A stretch of 64,000 nt of DNA. Origin: Kribbella pratensis. GTDB lineage: Bacteria > Actinomycetota > Actinomycetes > Propionibacteriales > Kribbellaceae. Below are positions 16,969-25,168 of the stretch, in pieces; position 1 is the stretch's first letter; each line of letters starts with the position of its first letter. The notes under the pieces are model-generated. The model had not been told where the DNA came from. It worked only from the letters and a program-made list of their open reading frames with translations, and made no database searches. The stretch covers positions 2,053,473 through 2,117,472 of the forward strand of contig NZ_SODP01000001.1 of the NCBI RefSeq assembly GCF_004365355.1, in the 5' to 3' direction. The translations under genes were made by a program, and so were the position numbers.

Positions 16969-17847
16969 TTATCCTTTCAGGCCGGACATCGTGATGCCCT
17001 GGACGAAGTACTTCTGGGCCAGCAGGAACAGCAGCAGCGGCGGCAGGATCGTCAGCGTCGCGGCGGCCATCATGAGATTGGTCTGGGTGAAGTACTCACC
17101 CTTGAACAGCGCGAGCGCGATCGGCATGGTCTGCAGCCGCGTCGAGTTGAGGAAGATCAGCGGGCCGAAGAGGTCGTTCCACGAGCCCATGAAGGTCAGT
17201 GCGCCGACCGCGGCCAGGGCCGGCTTGACCTGCGGGAGCATGATCCGCCAGAAGGTGCCGAAGATCGACGCGCCGTCGAGCTTGGCGGCCTCCTCCAACT
17301 CGATCGGTACGCCGCGGAAGGCCTGCCGGAGCAGGAACGTGCCGAACACCGGCGTCAGCACGTTCGGGACCCAGAGCGGGTAGTGGGTGTCGATCCAGCC
17401 CATCTGGCGGAACAGCATGTACTGCGGAACCAGGTAGACGATGCCCGGGATCATTGCCGTTGACAACAACAGCGCGAAGGCGAGGTTCTTGAAGGCGAAG
17501 TTCAGCCGCGCGAACCCGTAGCCGGCCAGCGACGCGAACAGCAGCAGGAAGCCGACGTTGAGCGCCGCGAGCTTGCAGCTGTTCAGGAAGAACGGCAGCA
17601 GGCCGTGGCCGGCTTGCGAGTAGTTGCCCCACTGGAACTCCGACGGCAGGAACGTCGGCGGCGACTGCAATACTTCGTTCTCGGGTTTGAGCGATGCGCT
17701 GATCATCCAGAGCAGCGGCATCGCGAACACCACGGCGAAGAACAGCAGGACGACGATCAGCACGACGCGGCGCGGGATGTGCCGGGGCGGCCGGTTTAAG
17801 ACTCGGACGGCCCCAGTTATCGCCTCGGTTGTCGCCTCAGTTGTCAT
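16969..17847 (-). CDS. Sugar ABC transporter permease (MalG/CUT1 type)
   Basis: A 292-residue inner-membrane permease with six expected helices and the EAA loop 'LEEAAKLDGASIFGTFWRIMLPQ'. It overlaps the MalF-type permease upstream by 11 bases and is two bases from the following enolase-superfamily gene, so it is translationally coupled in the operon. No ATP-binding subunit is encoded nearby; a shared MsiK-like ATPase elsewhere is expected for CUT1 systems. Confidence 0.92.
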   Translation of the reverse strand: MTTEATTEAITGAVRVLNRPPRHIPRRVVLIVVLLFFAVVFAMPLLWMISASLKPENEVLQSPPTFLPSEFQWGNYSQAGHGLLPFFLNSCKLAALNVGFLLLFASLAGYGFARLNFAFKNLAFALLLSTAMIPGIVYLVPQYMLFRQMGWIDTHYPLWVPNVLTPVFGTFLLRQAFRGVPIELEEAAKLDGASIFGTFWRIMLPQVKPALAAVGALTFMGSWNDLFGPLIFLNSTRLQTMPIALALFKGEYFTQTNLMMAAATLTILPPLLLFLLAQKYFVQGITMSGLKG

Positions 17848-18790
17848 AGTGCACCCACCGTTTCTCCGTCCGCCACTGGATCGCGGTGACGACGCCGACG
17901 ATGACGAACAGCACCCAGCCCATCGCGGAGGCGTAGCCCAGCCGGCCGTGCCCGAAGGCGGCCTCGTAGATCTGGAAGATGAACACCGAGGTGGCGTTGT
18001 TCGGGCCGCCGGACGTCATCACGTAGATGATCCCGAACACCTGGAACGAGGTGATGAACTGCGTGATCGTCAGGAAGAACAGGCTCGGGGTCAGCAGCGG
18101 GAAGACGACCGACCAGAACCGCCGCCAGGCCGACGCCCCGTCCATGGTCGCTGCTTCGATCAGCGACTGGTCGATGCTCTGCAGCCCGGCCAGCAGGATC
18201 ACCATCGGGTAGCCAACGCCTTGCCAGAGCGCGACGATCATCACCGCGATCAGCGCGGTCTTGGTGTCGGACAGCCACGCCGGTCCGTGGATGCCGAGCG
18301 TCTTCAGCGTGGAGTTGAACAAGCCGTTATCGGGGTTGTACAGCCAGAACCATACGAAGCCGATCGCGACGACGTTGGTGACCGCGGGCGAGTAGTACAG
18401 CGTCCGGAAGATCCCGATGCCCTTGATCTTCTGGTTGCACAGGACGGCGAGTCCGAGACCGATGAAGATGGTCAGGACGACGACGACCAGGGTGAAGATC
18501 ACGGTGTTCTTCAGTGACGGCCAGAACGTGTCGTCGGCGGTGAACAGCTCCTTGTAGTTGCCCAGGCCGAGGAACTTCGGCGAGTTCAGCCCGGTCCAGT
18601 TGGTCAGTGACACCACCAGGGAGGCTGCCACCGGCGCGAGCTGGAAGAACAGGACCCCGAAGATCACCGGGCCGACGAACAGCCAGCCGGCCAGGTTCTG
18701 CCGCTTGGGCTTGACCTTCGGGCGTTTGCGCGTCGCGGACGGACCGTCGACCGCCGGCGGAGACACGGTGGGCAGTACGGCGTTCGCCAT
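17837..18790 (-). CDS. Sugar ABC transporter permease (MalF/CUT1 type)
   Basis: A 317-residue permease whose first helix follows a basic N-terminal tail (TRKRPKVKPKRQNLAGWLF). The EAA loop is 'IEAATMDGASAWRRFWSVVFPLL'. It starts three bases after the aldehyde dehydrogenase stop and overlaps the second permease by 11 bases, consistent with one polycistronic message running from the Ldh2-family gene to the last enolase-superfamily gene. Confidence 0.92.
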   Translation of the reverse strand: MANAVLPTVSPPAVDGPSATRKRPKVKPKRQNLAGWLFVGPVIFGVLFFQLAPVAASLVVSLTNWTGLNSPKFLGLGNYKELFTADDTFWPSLKNTVIFTLVVVVLTIFIGLGLAVLCNQKIKGIGIFRTLYYSPAVTNVVAIGFVWFWLYNPDNGLFNSTLKTLGIHGPAWLSDTKTALIAVMIVALWQGVGYPMVILLAGLQSIDQSLIEAATMDGASAWRRFWSVVFPLLTPSLFFLTITQFITSFQVFGIIYVMTSGGPNNATSVFIFQIYEAAFGHGRLGYASAMGWVLFVIVGVVTAIQWRTEKRWVHYDN

Positions 18791-18793
18791 GGG

Positions 18794-20221
18794 TCACACC
18801 TCGATTCCGATGTACTTCTCCTCGAGGAATTCGAGGATTCCCTCGGAGCTGCCTTCGCGGCCGAGACCGGACTGCTTGGTCCCGCCGAACGGCGCCGCCG
18901 GGTCGCTGAGCACGCCCCGGTTGACCGCGACCATCCCCGAGTCGATCCGCTGCGCCACCGCGAGCGCCTGCGCGGGATCGCCGTACACGTAGGAGATCAG
19001 GCCGTAGATGGTGTCGTTGGCCATCGCGACGGCCTCGTCGACGTCGCTGAAACCGACGATCGCGGTGACCGGTCCGAAGATCTCGGTCTGGTTGATCTCG
19101 CTGCCGTGCTTGACGTCGGTGAGCACTGTCGGCGGATAGAACGCGCCACCTTCGGGCGTCTCACCGCCCAGTGCGAGGTTGGCGCCTTCGGCAACGGCTC
19201 GGTCCACCAACCCGGCGACCTTGTCGCGCTCCTCCGGCGACACCAGGGCACCGAGGTCGTTCGACCGGTCGGCGCCGGGTCCCATCGTGACGGCCTTCAT
19301 CGCCGCGGTGATGCGGGTGCTGAACTCTTCCACCAGCGAGTCGTGGACGTAGAACCGGTTGGCCGCGGTACAGGCCGATCCGCCGTTGCGCATCTTCGCG
19401 ACCATCGCGCCCTCCACCGCGGCGTCGACATCGGCGCCGGGCAGGACGACGAACGGCGCGTTCCCGCCCAGCTCCATCGACGAGCTGACGACCTGGTCGG
19501 CCGCCTCGTGCAGCAGCACCCGTCCGACCTCGGTCGAGCCGGTGAACGACAGCTTGCGTACGGCGGGATGGTGCAACATCGCGCTCACCGCGGGACCTGC
19601 CGGCACCGGCGTCACCAGGTTGACGACACCGGCCGGTACGCCGACGCGTCGCAGCACGTCGACGACGTACGCCGCGGTGAGCGGGGTCTGGCTGGCCGGC
19701 TTCAGTACGACGGAGCAGCCGGCCGCCAGTGCGGGCGCGATCTTGCGGGTGGCCATCGCGGCGGGGAAGTTCCACGGGGTGACGAGAATCGCGACGCCGA
19801 TCGGATCCCGGCGTACGACGATGGTCTTGTCGCCGGACGGTGAGAGGCGGAAGTCGCCGCCGATCCGGACCGCTTCCTCGGCGAACCAGCGGAAGAACTC
19901 GGTCGCGTAGGCCGCCTCGCCGATCGCGTCGGCGTACGCCTTGCCGTTCTCGGCGGTGATGAGCGCCGCGAGCTGCTCGCGTTCCTCGGTCAGTACGTCG
20001 AAGGTCGCGCGGAGCAGCTCGGAGCGCTGCCGCGGCGGGGTGGCCGACCACCCGGCCAGGGCATCAGCGGCTGCGTCGACCGCCGCGAGGCAGTCCGCCT
20101 CGGTGGCCGCGGCGAACTGGGCCAGCTCGGACCCGTCGGCGGGATCGTGGACTGGGAAGCGCCGGCCGTCGGCGGCCGGGCGCCACTGTCCGTCGATGAA
20201 CAGATCGTGCGGAGAAGTCAT
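18794..20221 (-). CDS. NAD(P)-dependent aldehyde dehydrogenase, SSADH-like
   Basis: A 475-residue aldehyde dehydrogenase. The catalytic set is complete: N151 (TPWNFP), E250 (MELGGNAP) and nucleophile C284 (GGSACTAANR), with the cofactor motif FTGSTEVG. Overall features resemble succinate-semialdehyde and related omega-semialdehyde dehydrogenases. The operon context suggests it oxidises an aldehyde made in a sugar or sugar-acid pathway, such as an alpha-ketoglutarate semialdehyde, or an aldose itself. The substrate is inference. The gene begins just after a short 10-bp tandem repeat and is followed within three bases by the permease genes. Confidence 0.9.
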   Translation of the reverse strand: MTSPHDLFIDGQWRPAADGRRFPVHDPADGSELAQFAAATEADCLAAVDAAADALAGWSATPPRQRSELLRATFDVLTEEREQLAALITAENGKAYADAIGEAAYATEFFRWFAEEAVRIGGDFRLSPSGDKTIVVRRDPIGVAILVTPWNFPAAMATRKIAPALAAGCSVVLKPASQTPLTAAYVVDVLRRVGVPAGVVNLVTPVPAGPAVSAMLHHPAVRKLSFTGSTEVGRVLLHEAADQVVSSSMELGGNAPFVVLPGADVDAAVEGAMVAKMRNGGSACTAANRFYVHDSLVEEFSTRITAAMKAVTMGPGADRSNDLGALVSPEERDKVAGLVDRAVAEGANLALGGETPEGGAFYPPTVLTDVKHGSEINQTEIFGPVTAIVGFSDVDEAVAMANDTIYGLISYVYGDPAQALAVAQRIDSGMVAVNRGVLSDPAAPFGGTKQSGLGREGSSEGILEFLEEKYIGIEV

Positions 20222-20240
20222 GGGATGGCTCCGGGTATCA

Positions 20241-20290
20241 GAACTGGTCGGAACGGGTCAGGACTGGTCAGGGCTGGTCAGAACGGGTCG
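20241..20290. repeat. Five 10-bp tandem repeats between two dehydrogenase genes
   Basis: Five imperfect units of exactly 10 bases (consensus GRACKGGTCR, for example GAACTGGTCG, GGACTGGTCA, GAACGGGTCG) lie between the alcohol dehydrogenase stop and the aldehyde dehydrogenase start; the stop codon itself is built into the fourth unit. Confidence 0.75.
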
Positions 20291-21507
20291 GTTCGGTCGC
20301 CGGCGTACGCGGCGCGCGTGATCTCGAGCAGCGCGTCGACATCGAGCGGGCGGGGGTTGTTGTCGATCAGCCGGGCCGACTGCAGGCCCAGTTCGGCGAC
20401 GTACTCGAGCTGGTCCTCGGCGAGGCCGAGCTCCTTCAAGGTCGGCGGGATGCCGATACGGTCCAGCAGCCCGTCGACGGCCTCGATCCCGGCCAGTGCC
20501 TGCTGCTGGGTGTTACCTGCTTTCGGTACGCCGAAGAGCTTGGCGATCTCGGCGAACTCCTCGACACGGGCGGGAGCGTTGTAGCGCATGACGTACGGCA
20601 GGAGTACGCCGACCCCGACGCCGTGCGGGGTATGGGTCAGAGCCCCGAGCGGGTACTGCAGCGCGTGTGCGGCCGCGGTGCCGGCGACTCCTAGCGCGTA
20701 GCCGCCGGCATTCGCGGCGAGCATGACCGCGGCTCGCGCCTCCTGGTCGTGCGGGTGCTCGAAGGCGATCGGGAGTGCGGTCGCGAGGAGCCCGAGACCC
20801 CAGCGGGCGTAGGAGTCGCTGATGACGTTCTTGCCGATGAACACGCGACCCTCGGCGAGTGCCGACGGCGGGCGCTGGATGGCGGTGAACGACTCGACCA
20901 GGTGCGAGACCGCGTCCGCTCCGGCACTCGCCGTGAGGCTGGGCGGACAGGAGTAGGTCAGCTCGGGGTCGCAGACCGCGACCGACGGGATCAGGTACGG
21001 CGAGGAGATGCCGGCCTTGAGTTCTCGACGGCTGTCGCTCAGGACGCAGACCGGCGTGACTTCGGAGCCGGTGCCTCCGGTGGTCGGTACGGCGATGATC
21101 GGGAGCACCGGGCTCGGTACGGCGTTCTCCCCGTAGTACTGATCGATCGGGCCGCCGTGGGTGAGCATCAGCGCGACGGCTTTGGCGAGGTCCAGGCAAC
21201 TGCCGCCGCCGATCCCGATGACGACGTCGATGCCGGCGTACTCCATCGCGTCGAAGCAGGCGTCGATGTCCGACATCGGCAGCTCCGGCGAGGTGTCGCT
21301 CCAGACGTGAACCCTGAGGCCGTTGTCCTCGAGATCCGTGAGCAGCTGCGCGAACTCGGGCGACGCGGCCAGCCGTTGATCGGTGCAGACGAGCGCTGAG
21401 CTGCCGTACTCCGCGGCGTAGCGTCCGAGCAGGGCGCGCTGGCCGGCGCCGAAGACAACCGTGCGCGGTGCTCGTTGCACGCCGAAGGCTGGGGCGGTGA
21501 TCGTCAT
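20278..21507 (-). CDS. Iron-containing alcohol dehydrogenase
   Basis: A 409-residue group III alcohol dehydrogenase. It shows the nucleotide motif GGGSCLD (100-106), the family signature PTTGGTGSEVTP (141-152) and the four metal ligands D198, H202, H281 and H295 with the spacing seen in FucO-type enzymes. Such enzymes interconvert short diols or hydroxy-aldehydes and alcohols with NAD(H). In this operon it lies between an Ldh2-family gene (31 bases upstream) and the aldehyde dehydrogenase, so the three oxidoreductases may handle consecutive steps. Its direction and substrate are unknown. Confidence 0.9.
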   Translation of the reverse strand: MTITAPAFGVQRAPRTVVFGAGQRALLGRYAAEYGSSALVCTDQRLAASPEFAQLLTDLEDNGLRVHVWSDTSPELPMSDIDACFDAMEYAGIDVVIGIGGGSCLDLAKAVALMLTHGGPIDQYYGENAVPSPVLPIIAVPTTGGTGSEVTPVCVLSDSRRELKAGISSPYLIPSVAVCDPELTYSCPPSLTASAGADAVSHLVESFTAIQRPPSALAEGRVFIGKNVISDSYARWGLGLLATALPIAFEHPHDQEARAAVMLAANAGGYALGVAGTAAAHALQYPLGALTHTPHGVGVGVLLPYVMRYNAPARVEEFAEIAKLFGVPKAGNTQQQALAGIEAVDGLLDRIGIPPTLKELGLAEDQLEYVAELGLQSARLIDNNPRPLDVDALLEITRAAYAGDRTDPF

Positions 21508-21538
21508 ATTCGTGTCCTTGTCCGGTCGTCGGGCGGGA

Positions 21539-22591
21539 TCAGTCGGCCAGAACGGCTTCGCGCCGGCCCGTATCCCGTGCGGTGTCCAGCCGGGTCAGCT
21601 CACGCCACAGGTCGTCGGCGATCTCGATGCCATCGGCAACCGACTCCCGGTATCGCGCGCGGGCGCCGTCACCGGGCACCGCCACCGGCGTGGCCGGATC
21701 GGCGCGGCGGCTGCGGCGTACCTGATCGAGGTACTCAGTGGCGGAGTGGCGGCCGCCGCTCAGCAGGATGAAAAGGTCGCCCTTGTTGCTCAGGCGGTCG
21801 TCGTCGAGCGTGCCGCCGACCGCGGTGCCGTACGCGGCCCCGGTCAGGAAGGTGACCATCGCGCCAAGGCCGAGCCCGAGGCCGTATCCCTTCGCTCCCC
21901 CGAACGGCGCGATCGATCCGTCCTTGGCCGCCACCGGGTCGACGGTCTCGTTGCCACCGGCATCCAAAGCCCAGCCCGGCTCCAGCGGTACGCCGCGCAA
22001 TGCGTGGTCATGAACCTTGCCCATCGAGACCTGCGAGGTGGCCATGTCCAGCACGAGCGGCGGCCGCGCCGGCACCGCGAGCGCCAGCGGATTGGTGCCG
22101 AGCATCGCCTCGGTCCCGCCCCACGGGTGCACCAGCGCCTCGCTGGTCGTGATGCCGAGGCAGACCAGGCCACGGTCGGCCATGCGGCCGGCGTAGTACC
22201 CGAGCATGCCGAGGTGGTTGTTGTTCGTGATCGAGCAGACCGCGACGCCGTACTGCTCGGCTGCCGGGACGATCGCTTCCAGTGCGCGGACCGCGACCAC
22301 CGGACCGAGTCCTTGCTGACCGTCGACGGACAGGTAGCAGGGGCTCATCCAGGTGTGGCAGCCGGTGCTGGTCGGGCTCGCGGTGCCGTTGCCCAACCGC
22401 CGCAGCAGTCTCGGCAGGCGCAGCAGACCGTGCGACGGCATCCCCTTCGCCTCGGCGACGACCAGGAGTTCGGCCTGCTGGGCCGCGGCGAGGTCCGGCA
22501 CACCGGCGGCGATCAGGAGTCGTTCGGCCAGTGCTTGGGCCGTGAGCAGATCTGTGTGCATGTCGACCGTCCCAGGGTGGAGTCGCTGCAT
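21539..22591 (-). CDS. Ldh2-family (malate/L-lactate/2-keto acid) oxidoreductase
   Basis: A 350-residue Ldh2-type oxidoreductase, the family of YiaK (2,3-diketo-L-gulonate reductase), AllD and malate/L-sulfolactate dehydrogenases. It shows 'MPSHGLLRLP' with the catalytic histidine, 'NNNHLGMLGYY', 'GTNPLALAVP', 'LDMATSQVSMGKV' and 'GGAKGYGLGL'. NAD(P)H use and a 2-keto or 2-hydroxy acid substrate are expected. The start is uncertain: ATG 22591 gives 10 extra residues before MHTDLLTAQ, which is the more typical family start (ATG 22561). ATG 22591 overlaps a GntR half-site, so 22561 may be the true one. It is first gene of the eight-gene operon. Confidence 0.85.
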   Translation of the reverse strand: MQRLHPGTVDMHTDLLTAQALAERLLIAAGVPDLAAAQQAELLVVAEAKGMPSHGLLRLPRLLRRLGNGTASPTSTGCHTWMSPCYLSVDGQQGLGPVVAVRALEAIVPAAEQYGVAVCSITNNNHLGMLGYYAGRMADRGLVCLGITTSEALVHPWGGTEAMLGTNPLALAVPARPPLVLDMATSQVSMGKVHDHALRGVPLEPGWALDAGGNETVDPVAAKDGSIAPFGGAKGYGLGLGLGAMVTFLTGAAYGTAVGGTLDDDRLSNKGDLFILLSGGRHSATEYLDQVRRSRRADPATPVAVPGDGARARYRESVADGIEIADDLWRELTRLDTARDTGRREAVLAD

Positions 22592-22665
22592 TCGTATTCA
22601 TCGCCCGATTTCTTGGGAGGCTAGATCAGATCGGATACGATTCGCAATGGTCTGTGAATACGAAT
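22590..22665. promoter_or_regulatory. GntR operator region between divergent operons
   Basis: ATTCGTATTCA (22590-22600) and its exact inverse TGAATACGAAT (22655-22665) bracket the divergent promoter region, and a related GGATACGATT lies between them at 22633-22642. Three copies of one motif in the space between a GntR gene and its probable target operon suggest repressor sites. Confidence 0.6.
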
Positions 22666-22695
22666 CCATGATTTCTGCCGACGGACGGACAACAG

Positions 22696-23415
22696 ATGAG
22701 CCAGCGCACCGCAGTGACCAACGGGCGTCCCGGACGGCCCCGGATGAGTGACGTCGTCTACGAACGACTCCAGGAGTTCCTGCTGGATGGCCAGATCCAG
22801 CCGGGCGAACGGATCCGCGTCGACGAGCTCAGCCGCCGGCTCGGGGTCTCGCAGACCCCGGTCCGGGAGTCGCTGAACCGGCTCGAGGCCGAGGACCTGG
22901 TCACGAAAACACATCTGATCGGATATTCCGCCACGCCAAAGCTGACCCCGCAGCGGTTCGAGGATCTGTTCGAGGCCCGGTTCCTGATCGAGCCATACTG
23001 CTCAGGCCTCGCGGCCGGCCGGCACCGCGGCGACGAGGTCGAGCAACTCGCGCAGATCGCTGCCGAGATGCGTGCCCGCTACCAGGCCGGCACGATGTCG
23101 TACGGCGCCTTCGCCCGGGCCGACGCCGACTTCCACGAGGCCGTGATCGCGGCGACCGGCAACAGCTACTTCGGCGAGATCTTCGCCAAGCTCCACTGCC
23201 ACCTGCAGCTGTTCCGCCTGCTCCGCGACTCGAGCGTCACCGAGGACGCGCTGGACGAGCACGATCTGATCGTCACGGCCATCCGCCAGCGGGACACGCA
23301 GTCCGCGGACGCCGCCATGCACGCCCACCTCACCGCCTCCCGCTCCCGCCTCCGCACCGCCTTCGAATCAACCACCCAAACGACCGCAGCCGACGACCTC
23401 TCACCGGGGGTGTGA
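22696..23415 (+). CDS. GntR-family regulator, FCD (FadR) subfamily
   Basis: A 239-residue regulator. The N-terminal winged helix includes 'PGERIRVDELSRRLGVSQTPVRESLNRLEAEDLV'. The all-helical FCD effector domain has metal-ligand candidates 'DADFHEAV' and later histidines in 'EHDLIV' and 'MHAHLTASR'. FCD-GntR proteins often sense sugar acids or carboxylates, which suits the divergent eight-gene operon of acid-acting enzymes and importer. It probably represses that operon and perhaps itself through the TGAATACGAAT sites. It is followed by a strong terminator and then a tandem repeat array. Confidence 0.9.
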   Translation: MSQRTAVTNGRPGRPRMSDVVYERLQEFLLDGQIQPGERIRVDELSRRLGVSQTPVRESLNRLEAEDLVTKTHLIGYSATPKLTPQRFEDLFEARFLIEPYCSGLAAGRHRGDEVEQLAQIAAEMRARYQAGTMSYGAFARADADFHEAVIAATGNSYFGEIFAKLHCHLQLFRLLRDSSVTEDALDEHDLIVTAIRQRDTQSADAAMHAHLTASRSRLRTAFESTTQTTAADDLSPGV

Positions 23416-23426
23416 ACACCTCCTGG

Positions 23427-23460
23427 GGACCGAGAACAGGTTATTACCTGTTCTCGGTCC
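23427..23460. terminator. Perfect 15-bp hairpin after the GntR gene
   Basis: GGACCGAGAACAGGT and its exact complement enclose a TATT loop, 11 bases past the GntR stop. It is a strong terminator for the GntR message; the array of 20-bp repeats begins immediately after it. Confidence 0.85.
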
Positions 23461-23620
23461 TCACGGGGTGTTCACGGTCCTCACGGGGTGTGCCCAGTCC
23501 CCACGGGGTGTGCCCAGTCCCCGCCGGGGTGTGCCCAGTCCCCACCGGGGTGTGCCCACTCCCCACCGGGGTTCACGGTTCCCACCGGGGTTCACGGTCC
23601 CCACCCGGGTTCACAGTTCC
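23461..23620. repeat. Tandem array of about eight 19-21-bp units
   Basis: Eight head-to-tail units follow the pattern 'CCACGGGGTGTGCCCAGTCC' with variants ending TTCACGGTCC. The first three are exactly 20 bases, later ones 19-21. The array fills the gap between two convergent genes and its last unit runs into the 3' end of the ECF ATPase gene (stop at 23611). Unit borders carry CCCC...GGGG complementarity, so each unit can pair with its neighbours. There are no spacers, so this is not a CRISPR. Confidence 0.85.
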
Positions 23621-24381
23621 GGGCCGGGGACCGAGAGGGGGTTGAAGCCGTAGGGGAGCTCCAGGCGGTGGGCCGCCATGAGGGCGGCATCCCCCAGCAG
23701 GTCACGGGTTTTGCCGTCTGCGACGATGCGGCCGGCGTCCATCAGCAGACTGCGCTCGCAGAGCTGCAGCGCGTACGGAAGGTCGTGCGTGATCATCAGC
23801 AGCGTGACGTCCAGCCCGGCGAGGATGTCCGCGAGTTCACGGCGGGCGGCCGGGTCGAGGTTGCTGGACGGTTCGTCGAGGACCAGGACCTCAGGACGCA
23901 TCGCCAGCACCGTGGCGACAGCCACGCGGCGGCGTTGACCGAAGGACAGGTGATGCGGGGCCAGGTCCGCATGGTCTTGCATCCCGACCTGGACCAGTGC
24001 CTCGTGCACCCGGTCGTCGAGCTCGGAGCCGCGGAGGCCGAGGTTCGCGGGACCGAAGGCGACGTCGTCGCGGACGGTCGGCATGAAGAGCTGATCGTCC
24101 GGGTCCTGGAAGACCAGACCGACCTTCCGGCGGATCTCGCCGAGGTGCTCACGGTGCAGGCCGGTCCCACCGATCTGGATGCGGCCGCTTCCGGTGCCGC
24201 CGGCAACCGAGCCGAGGATGCCGTTCAGATGCAGGACGAGCGTCGTCTTGCCGGCGCCGTTCGGGCCGAGCAGCGCGACCCGTTCGCCGCGCTCGACCGT
24301 GAAGTCGACGCCGAAGAGTGCCTGCCGCCCGTCCGGGTAGGCGAACACCAGCCGCTCGACCTGAATCGCAGCACCGCTCAC
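23611..24381 (-). CDS. ECF/Cbi-type transporter ATPase (EcfA/CbiO)
   Basis: A 256-residue ABC ATPase of the energy-coupling-factor class. Walker A is GPNGAGKTT, the Q-loop VFQDPDDQLF is characteristic of CbiO/EcfA, the signature is the variant LSFGQRRR (usual LSGGQ), Walker B is VLVLDEPSSNLD and the switch histidine is in ITHD. It powers metal uptake with the EcfT and CbiMN proteins encoded upstream on the same strand. The start is a GTG at 24381. Its 3' end overlaps the last unit of a tandem repeat, so the C-terminal residues NPLSVPGPEL are repeat-derived. Confidence 0.92.
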   Translation of the reverse strand: MSGAAIQVERLVFAYPDGRQALFGVDFTVERGERVALLGPNGAGKTTLVLHLNGILGSVAGGTGSGRIQIGGTGLHREHLGEIRRKVGLVFQDPDDQLFMPTVRDDVAFGPANLGLRGSELDDRVHEALVQVGMQDHADLAPHHLSFGQRRRVAVATVLAMRPEVLVLDEPSSNLDPAARRELADILAGLDVTLLMITHDLPYALQLCERSLLMDAGRIVADGKTRDLLGDAALMAAHRLELPYGFNPLSVPGPEL

Positions 24382-24409
24382 GGCCAGACCACCCTCATCG
24401 CTTGATGAC

Positions 24410-25168
24410 TCACGAGCTCACCATCCTGGCCGCGACCGCGACGACAACCGCGACCACCGAGATCGCGACTCCTTCCAGCCACTGCCCGCGCGACGCACCC
24501 TGCACACTCAGCAACGGCATCCGTCCCGTGTATCCACGCGACCGCATCGCCAGATGCACCCGCTCGCCGCGCTCGAAGCTCCGCACGAACAAGGCGCCCA
24601 CTCCCCCGGCCACCGCCTTCAGATGACCGACCCGGCCGCCCGTATATCCACGGGACTCCCGAGCCACCCGCATCCGGTGCAGGTCATCGGACACGACGCT
24701 CAGGTAGCGGACCATGAACGACAAGATCGCCACGAGCGTCGCCGGCAACCGCAGCCGTTCCAGCCCGGCCAGCAGGTCCCGGGGCGCGGTCGTTGCCGAC
24801 AGCAAGATCGCGGCGAGTACCCCGAGCGTCCCCTTCGCCAGCACGTTCCAGGCGCCGAGCACACCCGATTGCGACAGATCCAGACCCAGCACGGATACTT
24901 GCGGACCGGTGGCCACGAACGGCAGCAGCAACGCGAACACGATGAAGGGCGTCTCCACCGCGAGTCGCCTCGAGACAACGGGCACCGGCAACTTGGCGAC
25001 GACGAGAGCTGCCACGAGCATCCCAGCGTACACGCCGAAAGCCCAGAAGACGGCAGCCGGTGTCGACACCACGGCCAGCACGAAGGCGAACAGGGCGACC
25101 AGCTTCACCTGCGCCGGGATCCGGTGGACCGGGCTGTCCACCGCGACGAGGAGACCGTCGCCGGTCAC
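24410..25168 (-). CDS. ECF transporter T component (CbiQ/EcfT)
   Basis: A 252-residue integral membrane protein coupling the ATPase to the substrate-capture unit. It has several helices and the two EcfT coupling motifs with a conserved Arg, 'ARESRGYTGG' and 'AMRSRGYTGR' (the A-R-G class motif). The start GTG 25168 (VTGDGLLVAVDSPVHRIPAQVK) is supported by GGGAGG four bases upstream; the open frame continues further but without homology. It ends 28 bases before the ATPase gene start. The system is for nickel or cobalt judging by the CbiM-type partner. Confidence 0.9.
   Translation of the reverse strand: MTGDGLLVAVDSPVHRIPAQVKLVALFAFVLAVVSTPAAVFWAFGVYAGMLVAALVVAKLPVPVVSRRLAVETPFIVFALLLPFVATGPQVSVLGLDLSQSGVLGAWNVLAKGTLGVLAAILLSATTAPRDLLAGLERLRLPATLVAILSFMVRYLSVVSDDLHRMRVARESRGYTGGRVGHLKAVAGGVGALFVRSFERGERVHLAMRSRGYTGRMPLLSVQGASRGQWLEGVAISVVAVVVAVAARMVSS

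Noticed and set aside
13489..22591. Assigning the eight-gene operon to the Weimberg or 3,6-anhydrogalactose pathway
   Set aside because: Both include enolase- or aldehyde-dehydrogenase-type steps, but no specific signature residues or hallmark partner genes could be confirmed by eye.
23461..23620. CRISPR array
   Set aside because: Units of about 20 bases follow each other directly without spacers and no cas genes are present; it is a simple tandem repeat.
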